Of a stretch of 64,000 bases of DNA, positions 49,166 to 60,296 are shown piece by piece (positions within the stretch are counted from its first letter, which is position 1; each line of letters starts with the position of its first letter). The stretch is taken from contig CM063510.1 in assembly GCA_032207245.1 (NCBI GenBank), forward strand, positions 43,278,556 through 43,342,555, read 5' to 3'. This stretch comes from Pardosa pseudoannulata (taxonomy: Eukaryota > Arthropoda > Arachnida > Araneae > Lycosidae). The notes beneath the pieces are model-generated. The model was not told where the DNA came from and searched no databases. It saw nothing but the letters and a program-made list of their open reading frames with translations. Position numbers and translations under genes: made by a program.

Positions 49166-49797
49166 CACTTGGCATGCGGGTGTACTTCACCGCCAACTTA
49201 CGCGTGCAGCGGTCATTTTTTCGTGAATCGAGCGAAAGTTTAGTTATTTAGAAAAACCACAGTAAATCGAAAACTACTTTGTTTTTATGAACAAAACTTT
49301 TTCATTTTACATTGTAATATATACTGTATGAATATTTAATAAAAAAACCCAATATGTTTAAGAAATCTCAAAAATAAACGATTTTTAAATTTAAAGTCTG
49401 TCGATAATCTGTCAGCTAATTTTTCTTCATCACTCTCTTTGTCACAACGGCTCATTTAATCAATTTCGTATTCAACAATAAAAAAAACCAAGCTTCAAAT
49501 TGACAAAACACGACTTTTACGTTCTGGAGATAGGAATTAGATTGAAAGCGAAATAACGCAACAAAGGACCCAGTAACTCGACAATCATAACTTGTAAAAA
49601 GAAAAAATGCAAAGAGTTGCATAACAACGCAAACAACACGCATATAATGTCACGCATACATATAATTATACGTATTTAGTAGATTGTGGTGGTTAGCGGT
49701 ATCCACCAGAAATCTACTAAATACATATTTTTACGTGACCCGCGTTCCAGTGACAAACTGCAAAAAACGTAAAAATACGTTGCTTGCACGCAAAGTG
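49166..49797. mobile_element. piggyBac-like deletion derivative, family P1 copy 2
   Basis: 632 bp between TTAA at 49162-49165 and 49798-49801. The left end CACTTGGCATGCGGGT is identical to copy 1 (8451); the right end is GCAAAGTG. Collinear with copy 1 throughout, including the right-hand foldback (about 49670-49730), here with several mismatches. The shared internal deletion points to one deleted parent that spread. Confidence 0.72.
49336..49455 (-). pseudogene. Possible piggyBac-like transposase start fragment, copy 2
   Basis: A minus ATG at 49455 opens a 39-codon frame beginning MSRCDKESDEEKLAD. The first 11 residues match copy 1 (8585-8728) with one Asp-to-Glu change, while the rest differs through indels. 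This fits an N-terminal relic of the parental transposase. Confidence 0.35.
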
Positions 49798-49801
49798 TTA
49801 A

Positions 49802-51063
49802 ACACGAACAGCGTAACGTGCTGTATTGGCTATATTGATTATTTCAATTTGTCAATAACATACAATATTAAGTAACATCATACATATTATTACACCATTC
49901 TTAGTTCTAAAATTAAAATATCATTTATTTAATAAATGAATTAGAAAAAAAAGTAATATCTACAAGCATAATTGTTGGCAACTAAAAAAATTAAAATAAT
50001 ACCTTCCCTACAACATGACGTCATTTCCAGTTAATGACATTCATCTGATGTTTTTAACTTTTAGTCATTGATATTTAACCGTGACTGAGAGCTAGCTATA
50101 TGCAGATTTTCAACTGCAGTATTGCATTTAAACTTGTTCGGCTTTGCTTTACGAGGCACTTCTAAAATATGCTTTTGTAGATTAGCCAGGCCTAATTTTC
50201 CTATAATAAGATTTATATTTAGTCTGTTAAAACAATATAGTTGATAGATATTTTATTTTTATAGTCTTAAAAATAAAGTTTTAGTTAAAAGGATCTAAAG
50301 AGAATTTGTAATTTTTAAATCATTTTTATGGAAAGCAATTACTTTGTCTATCCACTGATCGCTCGGCATTTTTTAGAAGTTTTTCGAAATTTATTTCCAA
50401 CTATTCACAAATTTTTCATAAATAATTACAGTTAAATTATAAATTATTTTGTTTTTTGAAAAACATACTGCCTGATTACTGCCCGAAAGATACAAATACA
50501 TAATACAAAAATATACATTAATCTGTTCAATTTAAAAAAAGTAATTAAAAAAGCAAGTGTGTTAATATTTAATTTATTTTTAATTTAAAAATTATATTTA
50601 TTACAAAATTATTATTGAAGTGACTTTTTATAAATCATGTATCCGGCAGCCAAAAGTTTGGTATCCAGCTATTCTGACAAAAAAACTATTCTTTACATGA
50701 CTACTTTTTATTGTTATAAAACTCTACCCGAAAGTTTTGACACATTTAAAATTTCTTTAAAAGAAAGTTCTTGATCCAATGTCAAATTTTTATTTAGAAA
50801 AAAAAAATTACGGAGTGATCAAAGTTAAATTCTTCTCACTTTCAAAAACATTATATATTTATATTTAAAGAAACGGAAATGTGGAGAAATGTGCTTTCAG
50901 GAAAGAAATATTTGGAATCTTATCCTCAAAAGTTAATATTTATAACTAAATATTTTAAAAGAAATGAATTATTTAAAATATAATAGAATTTTCAATAAAT
51001 TCTAAAGCATATCTCTGCCTTGCTAGACTTTTCTAAGAGAAAAGAATTTTATATAAATAAAGA

Positions 51064-51067
<4 letters not shown>
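49802..51067. other. AT-rich DNA, no gene seen
   Basis: No feature recognised over about 1.27 kb. Confidence 0.55.

Positions 51068-51121
<54 letters not shown>
51068..51121. repeat. (TA)n microsatellite
   Basis: TA run of about 54 bp. Confidence 0.96.
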
Positions 51122-51124
<3 letters not shown>

Positions 51125-51150
51125 AAAAGTAAACTAGATCAGGAAACTAA

Positions 51151-51580
51151 TGTAAACATTTTGTATAAAACCCCAAAGACATCCCGAGAAAATTCTTAGG
51201 TGTTAGAAAATTCCCGCATCAATTTGCTTTCCCTTTTTTAATCCCTAACCTAAATTGACCACTGGGGCTACTATTTACGCCCTCAGAGAAGGGGTGTTAC
51301 GATTTATAACTCTACATTGCCCTAGCGGACAATTTGGGAAATTTCCAAACAAAAAAGAGATGCACGCTATCGGAGGCAGATTTTCTCTCAGATTTTGACT
51401 GAGATGTTGAGCCAGGTGTTAAGGTTCTTTTACATATAACTGACCCCTCAGTTTGTCCTGTTCCTATGATGAAGTAGGAACCCGTTCCCCAACGTTATCT
51501 TAATAAAGGCTTTAGCTAAAACGATGTAATTTTTATGGGCCATGACTGCAACCACCCATCGTGAAGTCCGTCTGATTACA
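51151..51580 (+). mobile_element. Possible solo LTR
   Basis: A GC-richer island of about 430 bp between two TA tracts, starting TGTAAACATTTTG and ending TCTGATTACA, so TGTAA...TTACA ends are possible. It contains an AATAAAGG poly(A)-like signal near 51501 and GTATAAAACC near the start. No target-site duplication is visible, since the right flank is a TA microsatellite. The boundaries are a guess. Confidence 0.35.
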
Positions 51581-51754
<174 letters not shown>

Positions 51755-51755
<1 letters not shown>

Positions 51756-52464
51756 TAGAACATATCGCAGCATTTCTGCTTAAAAAAGTACTATTTGTTT
51801 ATTCAAATTATATTTTTATTGCAATTGAATTTCAATATAAATTTATTCGGGAAAAATTTAAACATTTATTTGAAAACAAATACAAAGTAATTGCTAAAAT
51901 TTAGGATACTCAGGATACAGAATGTGAAGCTTAAGATATTTTTTTAATTCTAAAATATTCTATTAATCTACATATTCTTTCTGTATATTTTAAACTATAG
52001 ATGCTATAAATCATACAATAAAGTTAAACCTGAATGCACGAAATTGAAGAAGACGCTTAAAGAAATTATTCTACTTGTGTTATTTCGCATTCATTGTATT
52101 TGATATTAAAAAATTTAAATTTGAAAATTAAAAAAAGAGTTTTATTTTAAATACACCCAATTTCAAAATCAAGAAGAAAGCAAAATGTTAATTTCCGCAA
52201 GCAAATCAGAATTAAAGAAGATGAAATTTGCTGTAAAGTTAGATGGAAATATGCAGATATTTTGGGTGACAGCCTATCATGGTTTCGTGTCAAAAAATAT
52301 ACAAACCAGGCAATCGTATAAGAAGCTGTCATTCAGAAAGATCCAGCCTTTCCCAAAGTGCACTCAATCTCATAGGCTCGCTGGACTGTTCCACGTAACT
52401 CAACTGTTTTTTTTTTCTACCTGCAGCGCTGTTTTTAATTAACACTAACTACAAAGGCAGTTGT
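51755..52464. other. AT-rich DNA with one unrecognised frame
   Basis: An 85-codon plus frame at 52185-52442 (KSELKKMKFAVKLDGNMQIF near its start) is less AT-rich than its surroundings. It lacks a recognised domain and ends next to the following TTAA-flanked element. Probably chance or a decayed fragment. Confidence 0.4.
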
Positions 52465-52468
52465 TTAA

Positions 52469-53081
52469 CCCCTTCCAGGTTCATTTTATTTCGGGATTAT
52501 GGGTCAAAAAATGTTAATTTTTTATGCTTATTTTTATACATACATATCTTTTTAAACATAATAGCATCATTCACATACAAAATTTCCTAAACATTAATGT
52601 AAAAAAATCAATTTAATAAATGAGTAATTTACATGTATAGTAGACTTTCTGTACGGCAGAAATCATTTGAATTTGGAGTCAATTCACACTAACTATAAAT
52701 ATAAAGCTTAAAACACTTAGCTTTTATCTTGAATTAAATTTTATTTATATCCTATGCATTTACATAAATGATTATGAAATTATTAATCAAAGTTTGGTCG
52801 TGTATGAAACAATCAAAAACACGGTACTGCACAGAGTCCAGCATCGCAATCTGGACAGAAGATCATTGTTTCTCTCTTTACCTTCTTTTCTCTAATGTCT
52901 CTATTTGAGCAGCAAATAATCTAGTAGCCAGAAAAGTAAACAAAATCATTCGAAACAATAAAAAGCCCATGTGAAATAATTCGGGAAAGAATGATTGCAC
53001 AGTGCCCGAGCTACACTCGGGATGAGCCAGGATGGTATATTTCGCCTGCCCGAGTTCTGCTCGGGAAAAACCGGGAAGGGA
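52469..53081 (-). mobile_element. piggyBac-like deletion derivative, family P4
   Basis: 613 bp between TTAA at 52465-52468 and 53082-53085. The left end CCCCTTCCAGGTT matches the reverse complement of the right end, TCCCTTCCCGGTT, at 11 of 13 positions. Near the right end two small palindromes, CCCGAGCTACACTCGGG (about 53003) and CCCGAGTTCTGCTCGGG (about 53049), sit in series, as is common in piggyBac-like ends. It retains the C-terminal coding tail of a transposase. Confidence 0.72.
52813..52914 (-). pseudogene. piggyBac-like transposase C-terminal cysteine-rich tail
   Basis: The minus frame reads CCSNRDIREKKVKRET, then MIFCPDCDAGLCAVPCF and a stop at 52813. The C-x2-C, then C-x2-C-x4-LC-x3-PCF spacing is the zinc-binding cysteine-rich domain that closes many piggyBac-family transposases. 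It is cut off from any catalytic domain by the internal deletion, and a stop lies just upstream in frame. Its position and orientation relative to the TTAA ends fit a parent transposase encoded on the minus strand. Confidence 0.6.
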
Positions 53082-53085
53082 TTAA

Positions 53086-53439
53086 TAATTTTACTGAATT
53101 TTAATTTAACTTTTATTTCTTATTTTTATGTTTCATTCTTATTTTTATGTTTAATTTCTTTTTAATTGCTCTTAAGATTAAATTATTTGCCCTTAAAATT
53201 TAATTACTAATAACAAGAGTTAAGGATAACAAAAACTGAAGTTAAGTTTTATTTATTTATTTATTTTTATATTTTATGTTTTTCATTAAGTTTTGATCAC
53301 TCAGTTCACAATAGTCAACGTAATACCCACTACCTCTAATGATCATTACAGGTGATATAGGGCCTTCGACTCATCGTCGTCCCAAAAGCTCCAGTGCCAG
53401 TGGCTACAGGAGTTATATATGTAATTGCTGTATTTAGAA
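53086..53439. other. AT-rich DNA, no gene seen
   Basis: AT-rich, then from about 53330 less AT-rich sequence that may be the 5' untranslated part of the following Tc1-like element. Confidence 0.45.
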
Positions 53440-54450
53440 CTTTTGCGCGATTTGTTTTTGAGTTATAAGCATTTCATTTGCTTCCAGAAGATGAATGAAA
53501 GGTTCTGATCGCTGTCGGGTTGTCAGACGCATTGAAGCATGACAGTCTATCACAGATGTTGCTCGTTTATTCGGCGTTCATATTTCCACCAGGTCACGAT
53601 TACGAAAACAATTCAAAATCCGCCAAACAGTTGTACGAAGACCTGTAGATGGTCATCCAAAGGTTGCGACTTTTCGGAAGATTATTGCTGTTGCAGCCAA
53701 GTAGAATTAAAAATCGATATCCCCATGTGTGACATCTTCGTTTGCAGCGGCGATTAATAATACGATATCTACCACTACTGTTCGTCGAGGACTGATATTT
53801 GAATGGCCTGTACGCCCTGGTACTACGAGTATGTGTTCTTTCATTCATCCATTTTAGAGGGCCATGATTAAATAGTGTACACCAGCAAGTGAATTAAATT
53901 GTGTCTGATTGGGGAAATATTATGTTCACATATAAGTCTAGATTTGCCTTGCAACCCAATGATAAGTATATAAACGTCTGGAGGGAACAAGCAATCACGG
54001 AATCAGCCCAAAAACATAACCGAACGCCACGCATTCTGCAGTGAAATAATCATGGTTTAGGCTGAGATTTCATTGGGCTATCACTCCAATCTGCACATAT
54101 ACAGGCTTGTTTCTGTGACAGCTGTCCATTGTCTATGTTCAGTTCTAGACTCCATGTAACTGTACGCTGCTATAATTAGTCTTTCGTTTCAACGAATGAT
54201 AATATTGCTTTAGTGGATGTCCCCATGGAGCTGCCGTTGACGACTTTCTACAGAGTGAGGAATTATGCGTACGGAGTGGCTGGCTTACTAGCTGGCCACT
54301 CCTTAACCCAATTTAAATCCTTTCTGATGCCCTTAGCCGAGCTGTTTGGACATATTTCCCATCTCCAGCATCTCTCAGAGATTTAAAATCTGCCCTGAAG
54401 ATGGAATGGCAATTACTGACCATTAAAATGACAAACCAAAGTAAAGTGAT
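53440..54450 (+). pseudogene. Tc1-like transposase pseudogene
   Basis: Plus-strand relic with the domain order of Tc1 transposases spread over several frames. First an N-terminal helix-turn-helix part (SITDVARLFGVHISTRSRLR near 53545-53610) and a linker of the RPVDGHPK type. Then a DDE core piece WAGISLGYHSNLHIY near 54060-54100 and VDDFLQSE near 54230-54260. A block near 54290-54320 stands where the third catalytic motif (usually D-L-N-P) is expected but has lost the Asp. The C-terminal ASLRDLKSALKMEWQLL lies at about 54365-54420. Many stops and shifts. Terminal inverted repeats were not identified. Older than the copy at 22595. Confidence 0.75.
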
Positions 54451-54750
54451 ATATTCCAATATTTTTTTATTAATATACCATTTCGTTAAAAAATAGTTTT
54501 GCTTCCACGTCACTTTTCTTAAGCATTATACTGCTTCATGTTGTTTATATTTTATGTTTAATCAGTCTCAAATAATAGGCCCTTTGCTTCTCATTGAGCA
54601 CTATTTATTTATTGGTTCCTTTGTTGCTACGTCTGTGCTAAGAATCGGGTCCCGTAGGATATAAAGTTTAAAAACTACTGATCTGGAAGACAGAAGATTA
54701 TGCATTTTTCCATTTTTTTTCTTTTAAAAGGTTTTTATGCTTTAGAGGTT
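54451..54750. other. AT-rich DNA, no gene seen
   Basis: Nothing recognised. Confidence 0.5.
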
Positions 54751-55227
<477 letters not shown>

Positions 55228-55246
55228 GACATATAATAGATAATTC

Positions 55247-55558
55247 AGAAATGGTTTTTGTATATGAAAGTGATCACCTAAACTTAAGTCGTTAAACTTT
55301 TCAAATAATTTATTTAAAGAAGATTTTATTATAAGGTGTATTATTTAAACAAATCGATAAAACTACACAAATAATAAATTATAGTATAAAATAACCGATA
55401 TATTAAATATCATTAGAAATAGCTTAAGGGGTCTTTAGTAAATTTCAATATTTAATGCAGCTTTCCTTTTATTCATCATGAAACACAGTTCTGCTCCTTT
55501 AAATGCCATGGTATCTTTTGAAATTTAAAATGCTTATTATGTAAACGTTATAACTTAA
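55247..55558. repeat. Direct duplication, right unit
   Basis: Diverged copy of 54751-55060. It also ends in GTTATAACTTAATAT, where the left unit has the long TA run, so the tract expanded in one copy only. Confidence 0.8.
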
Positions 55559-55716
55559 TATAATATTTTTCCATTTCAATTAGAATATTTCAAAATAATA
55601 AAAATGCACAACTGGTTAAAATGAAATTTTCTTCTACACAGGATAATTCTTCAAATATATATTTATAAAAACTAGATTTGTATATCAAAATGAAAGCAAA
55701 TATCTTTTGTAGTCTG

Positions 55717-56247
55717 TGTAATATCACACTGTTCTGGAGCGCTATACTTGAGTGTGACCTGCCAGCCTACTTTACTGGGTCAGGTATGTTCGTAGACTGT
55801 CGCTGAGATGCATAACCCAAAATAAGGCTCAAAAGGCTAAGACGGACAACACACATTTATTTACAACATTTATGAAACATTAGAGTAAAACAAAATAACA
55901 TCCTGCTAAGTCTCAGAGCGTGTCTAAAACCAAAAAGGATTAACTGAGCATTTTCATATCCAAAATTTAATTATCTCGCTGCAAACGGAGAGATGACTCC
56001 CAGAGACAGGCCCGAATCCTATTGCCATCTCTTGCACATCTTCTCCCCCTCTTTCGGTGGGGGGATGGCTTCTGGAAACTTGAGCCCAAGAGCCTTATCA
56101 GCCCCCTTTTGCCGGCCGGCTTCTTATTTCCCCGAAGGAACACCGGGTGGAAGGGGTCAAGGGTGGAGATTTTTCAGATATCATGGACACACATACGTGG
56201 AACACAAGTACGAAGAAAACACAAGTTGTGGGTGCAAATTCCTTACA
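55717..56247 (-). mobile_element. Solo LTR, family C
   Basis: 531 bp, GC-rich relative to its surroundings. Read on the minus strand it starts TGTAAGGAATTTG and ends ATATTACA (TG...CA). GTAAATAAATGTG provides a poly(A) signal near its 3' part. Flanks GTCTG (55712-55716) and GTCTA (56248-56252) make a 5-bp duplication with one mismatch. The frames of up to about 100 codons on the plus strand here lie antisense within the LTR and are not convincing genes. Confidence 0.6.
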
Positions 56248-56252
56248 GTCTA

Positions 56253-57500
56253 TAAATATGAGAGCTTTAAACTATCTGATATTTTAAAATTGAAAAAAAA
56301 TTGAAAACAAGGCAGATTTTAAAAAATCATGATGTTAAATAAATATGCCGTTTTTATTAGCATGATTGGGATTCACGGAATAAAAACGATTATTAGATTC
56401 TATTCGAAATAAAATTAGTTTCCATATTACATAATTGGATTTCTTGTTCCTCCAATCTCTGTATATATTCCATGTTTTTTATGAAACGTGTTGCTTTATA
56501 CAGCAAAACTAAGTATTTTTTAAAGTAAAAACTGCTTTAGAAAGCAAATATTTTAAACAGAGTACAACAATATCTTATATTGAAAAGAAAATAGGCCGTT
56601 ATATTTTAAACTTTTCATTTCGACTGTCAACTAAATAAAAAAAAGCTAAATTCGAACAAAAATAAGCAAAGTGTAATTATCTTTTCGTAATTAAATATCT
56701 ATAAATAGTGTGCAGTATGGAAAAGTAAACGAAATATTCAAATTCTAGTAATTTTCTTCTAAAATTTTCAATTTCCAGACGTATATTTTATTATGTTCTC
56801 ATTTGTTTAGGTTCATTATTTTAAGTTTCACGGAGAAATAAAAAAGCATCCTTTCTCCTCCTGTTATACTTTTTCTACTTCCTAAGCAGTTGTCATAATT
56901 TCTGCTTTTTGCAATTTGAACAACAATTTGTTATTCTAAAATTAATAAAAGAAAATATCTGGTTCTTAAATTGCTTGGAGGAAATTCTATAGAGAATAAT
57001 AATAACTTCATTTTTGTAAAAGTATTTTGAATGAGATTGTCTGATTTTTTTAGGGTTTTCGTATGTTAATTAAGGCCCTGAGATTACGCACGTCACGGCT
57101 AGAAGCAATATATTTGTTATCGCTAAAATGATTTCTACTGGGGATTTGAAGAAAACGGAAAGTTTTTAATTGCGTTTTCTTTTGAAAGAAGGCAATTACT
57201 TTCATGTAAATAATTTGTTATATGTCATTAAATAGTTTCAAATACAGACCTGTAGTTGTTGACTGAATTTTAATAAAGTATTACATCCGACAAATAGACT
57301 CAAACATTTCTTTAACTTTTGATGTGGACACTAGCAATATGTTACATCATTTATTGCCTTCGCTTCTATCTTTGGTGTTAAGATGAGGCCGACAATGTGT
57401 CTAGGCCAGCCGCAGGTATAAGTGGAATACACGTAAAAAAATACAAACTTGAAAAAAAAACGAATTCTTCCTGCTGAATTTTGTTTATTTGAATTTCAAT
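56253..57500. other. AT-rich DNA, no gene seen
   Basis: No feature recognised. A less AT-rich bit near 57360-57430 has no motif. Confidence 0.5.
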
Positions 57501-57973
57501 AAAGATGTAAATAGGATATAAAAGGATTTTTAGGCTATGATGCCAAAGGGACCGCACTCGGTCGAGATATGCCTCATGGAGTCTTGATGAAAAAAAGAAA
57601 TGGTACTGTCGCAGAAGATTCTAAGCTCCACACTCCTTCTCCCTTGCTCTCTCTCCGAGGGGGTCTGCAGACCTCTCAATAAAGTTCGTTGGGCATTGTT
57701 GCCTTGGCCGAAGCGGGCTACTCCACTGTTAGCAACGTCTCTTGACTAATGGGGTCGAAGGAAGGGCACTTACTTCGCTTTCGCCTCTAGGTCAGTTTCG
57801 AGCAGGCATTGCTGAATTGTAACTCTTGATTGCAGGCTACGAATGGAGAGGTTAACTGTTTTATTTTACTCTAAATAACCCTGGCTGGACAATACGGACT
57901 TATATGTCTTAACCCCCGTGCGTGAGGAAGTGAGATCGCCGGAGTATTTGTCTTCTTAATTATCAAGTTTGAA
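57501..57973 (+). other. GC-richer island, possibly LTR-like
   Basis: Strongly GC-enriched (57545-57950) with CAATAAAGTTCGTTGG near 57679, a layout like the 3' part of an LTR. No matching ends, target-site duplication or second copy found. Function unknown. Confidence 0.3.
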
Positions 57974-58140
57974 TTTGGAGCGATAATGTTTACTTTTTTG
58001 CAGCACGAAGGCTAATGAGACCTAGACCTACATCTTAAAACCGATTCCAAATGGTTACTACGTCAATACCGCGGTAGAATTCAAATCCATGAATTATAGA
58101 ACTGAACATCAGCGCCCTAACCATTCGACCATTCTTCTTC
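57974..58140 (-). mobile_element. tRNA-derived SINE, diverged
   Basis: TTTGGAGCGATAATGTTTAC, GGCTAATGAGACCTAGACCT, diverged box B (AGAATTCAAATCCATGAA) and CCCTAACCATTCGACCAT follow the family in order. No clear target-site duplication. An old copy. Confidence 0.78.
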
Positions 58141-58256
58141 CTCAATCGGCAAGAGATTACAGCAAAGGAAGGACATATAAAAAGCGATCCACGTAATCAG
58201 AGTCCATTTGCATAATTTATTTAGCGGTTCTGGGTGCCATCTTACTTGACCAAAGA
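58141..58256. other. Short unique segment
   Basis: Nothing recognised. It separates the SINE from the tandem array. Confidence 0.5.
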
Positions 58257-59035
58257 CTTTAGTACTGTAGAAGTAATTAAAGAGCTCACATTAGTAGATT
58301 GTCGATATCTTTATGTAGACTGATTGATACAATATTATAAATAAACCTGGAGTTATATATAACATTTAAGTTAAATTTTTAAATAAATTATCAATGGTAA
58401 GTGTGAAAGGTTCATATCTTTTGCTTTAGTACTGCAGAAGTAATAAAAGAGCTAAAATTACGTAGACTGTCCATATCTTTATGTAGACTGATTGACACAA
58501 TATTATAAATAAACCTGGGGTTATATATAATATTTAAGTTAAATTTTTAAATAAATTATCATCAATGATAAGTGTCAACGGTTCATATCTTGTGCTTTAG
58601 TACTGCAGAAGTAATTAAAGAGCTAACATTACGTAGACTGGCCATACCTTTATGTAGACTGATTGACACAATATTATAAATAGACCTGGAGTTATATATA
58701 ATATTTAAGTTAAATGTTTAAATAAATTATCATGAATGGCAAATGTCAAGAGTTCATACCTTGTACTTTAGTACTGGAGAAGTAATTAAAGAGCTCACAT
58801 TAAGTAGACTGTCCATACCTTTATGTAGACTGATTGACACAATATTATAAACACGCCTGTGGAGTTACTTATATATTTAAGTTAATTTTTTCAAATAAAT
58901 TATGATCAATGGTAAGTATGAACGGTTCATATCTTGTGCTTAGATACTGCAGAAAAAATTAAAGAGCTAACAATACGTAGACTGTCCATATCTTAATGTA
59001 GACCGATTGATACAATATTATAAATAGACCTGGAG

Positions 59036-59073
<38 letters not shown>

Positions 59074-59133
59074 TAAGTTAAATTCTTAAATAAATTATAA
59101 TCAGTGGTAAGTGTCAACGGTTCATATTTTGTG
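58257..59133. repeat. Five-unit tandem array, period about 170 bp
   Basis: Units start (CTTTAGTACTG or variant) at about 58257, 58424, 58595, 58766 and 58939, spacing 167-173 bp. Each contains TTTATGTAGACTGATTGA, CAATATTATAAA and AATAAATTATCA-type sequence. The last unit carries a (TA)n expansion at about 59038-59067. The units are fairly similar to one another, so this array is younger than the one at 43720-46040. A period near 170 bp is in the range of nucleosome-length satellites. Confidence 0.85.
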
Positions 59134-59961
59134 TGTATTCTATTTGAGTTACAATATTTCTTCATGTGTTCTAGTCCTTTCCTTCACGTGTACTGTATTA
59201 AGCGACGACGTATTTATTCTTTTATTAATCTCTCACACAACATAGCATAATAGACGCAGCATGGTTTACTTGCATGTAAATTAGACACATTTTAGAAAAA
59301 AAAGAATTTTATGATATGTTATCAAAAAGAACTATGATTTGCATTTAAGTTTTATTATTCAAGTTATCTGTACTTTTTGACTACAGTTCAAGTAGTGTTA
59401 TCTGGGGCGGTCTAAAAAGAAGATATGCGTTACATTGAGAATTTGTTTCGTTTTATAGATATGATATTTTGTTATAAATAACAATTTTTTTGCAAATATA
59501 TCCTTTACAAATAATAATAAGTAATAAAAAAACTAAAATTCAAAATTTATCTTTGAGTACAACAATTTATTTTTGATTTTTTAAATGAAATTGCAAATTG
59601 TTAGTCGGATATGTTGATAACTTTTTGTTGTATTGTTATATACTCGCAACGTTAATATCTGCTATGTTGATATATCTCATTATATGTGCGAATCACAAAA
59701 ACAAAGGAGGTGCACAGATACATGTTAAATAGTCTTACATGCAAAATTTCAATATTTTGTGAATAATTGTTCTAATTATTCACGTTATATACGTTAAAAT
59801 AAAATCTTTCGTTGTATAGATTGCAACATATAATCCAGAAGAAATATGTACAAATAAATGTCACAACACTCCTAAATATTAAATTTATGAAAATTAAATC
59901 TTATGATGTACTCCCATTTCATAATGAGTGGTGTAATCATATGAATATTTTTTCTATTTTA
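59134..59961. other. AT-rich DNA, no gene seen
   Basis: No feature recognised. Confidence 0.55.
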
Positions 59962-60098
59962 GTTTGGATCACTGAGGTGCACTAATTTTGCTACAACACG
60001 GCTAATGAGACCGTTACCAATTCAATTTCGCAAGGCTATCGGTATACTTTCTGGTACCGAAGAGCAGTGTCCGACTCATTCAGTCATCGTTCAGCCAT
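59962..60098 (-). mobile_element. Older SINE copy, interrupted in its head
   Basis: TTTGGATCACTGAGGTGC, ACACGGCTAATGAGACCG, GGTACCGAAGAGCAGTG and CATTCAGTCATCGTTC correspond to the body and tRNA-like head of the SINE family, with a deletion that removes box B. Its head is the insertion site of the next copy. Confidence 0.7.
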
Positions 60099-60286
60099 TT
60101 GGTTTGGTTTTGGTTTGGTTTGGAGTTCTACGGTCTACTTTTTGCAGCACGAGGGCTAATGAGACAGGGACCTACAGCTTAATGCCGATTCCGAACCGCT
60201 ACAAACATCCATGCCACTGTGGGATTTGAACTCACGAACTCTGGTACCGAAGACCAGCACCCTATCCAATCGGCCATCGTTCTGCC
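60099..60286 (-). mobile_element. SINE inserted into an older SINE
   Basis: Full-length copy with CCAAA-type tail, body, box B (GTGGGATTTGAACTCAC on the plus strand) and box A. The perfect 10-bp duplication GTTCAGCCAT at 60089-60098 and 60287-60296 is part of the older copy's head, so this copy inserted into it. Confidence 0.85.
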
Positions 60287-60296
60287 GTTCAGCCAT

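Noticed and set aside
55993..56304. 103-codon plus frame with SFGGGMASGNLSPRAL
   Set aside because: Antisense to a segment with LTR ends, poly(A) signal and target duplication. No recognised domain.
58257..59133. Repeated protein domain encoded by the 170-bp units
   Set aside because: The period is not constant or a multiple of three, and stops occur in every frame of the units.
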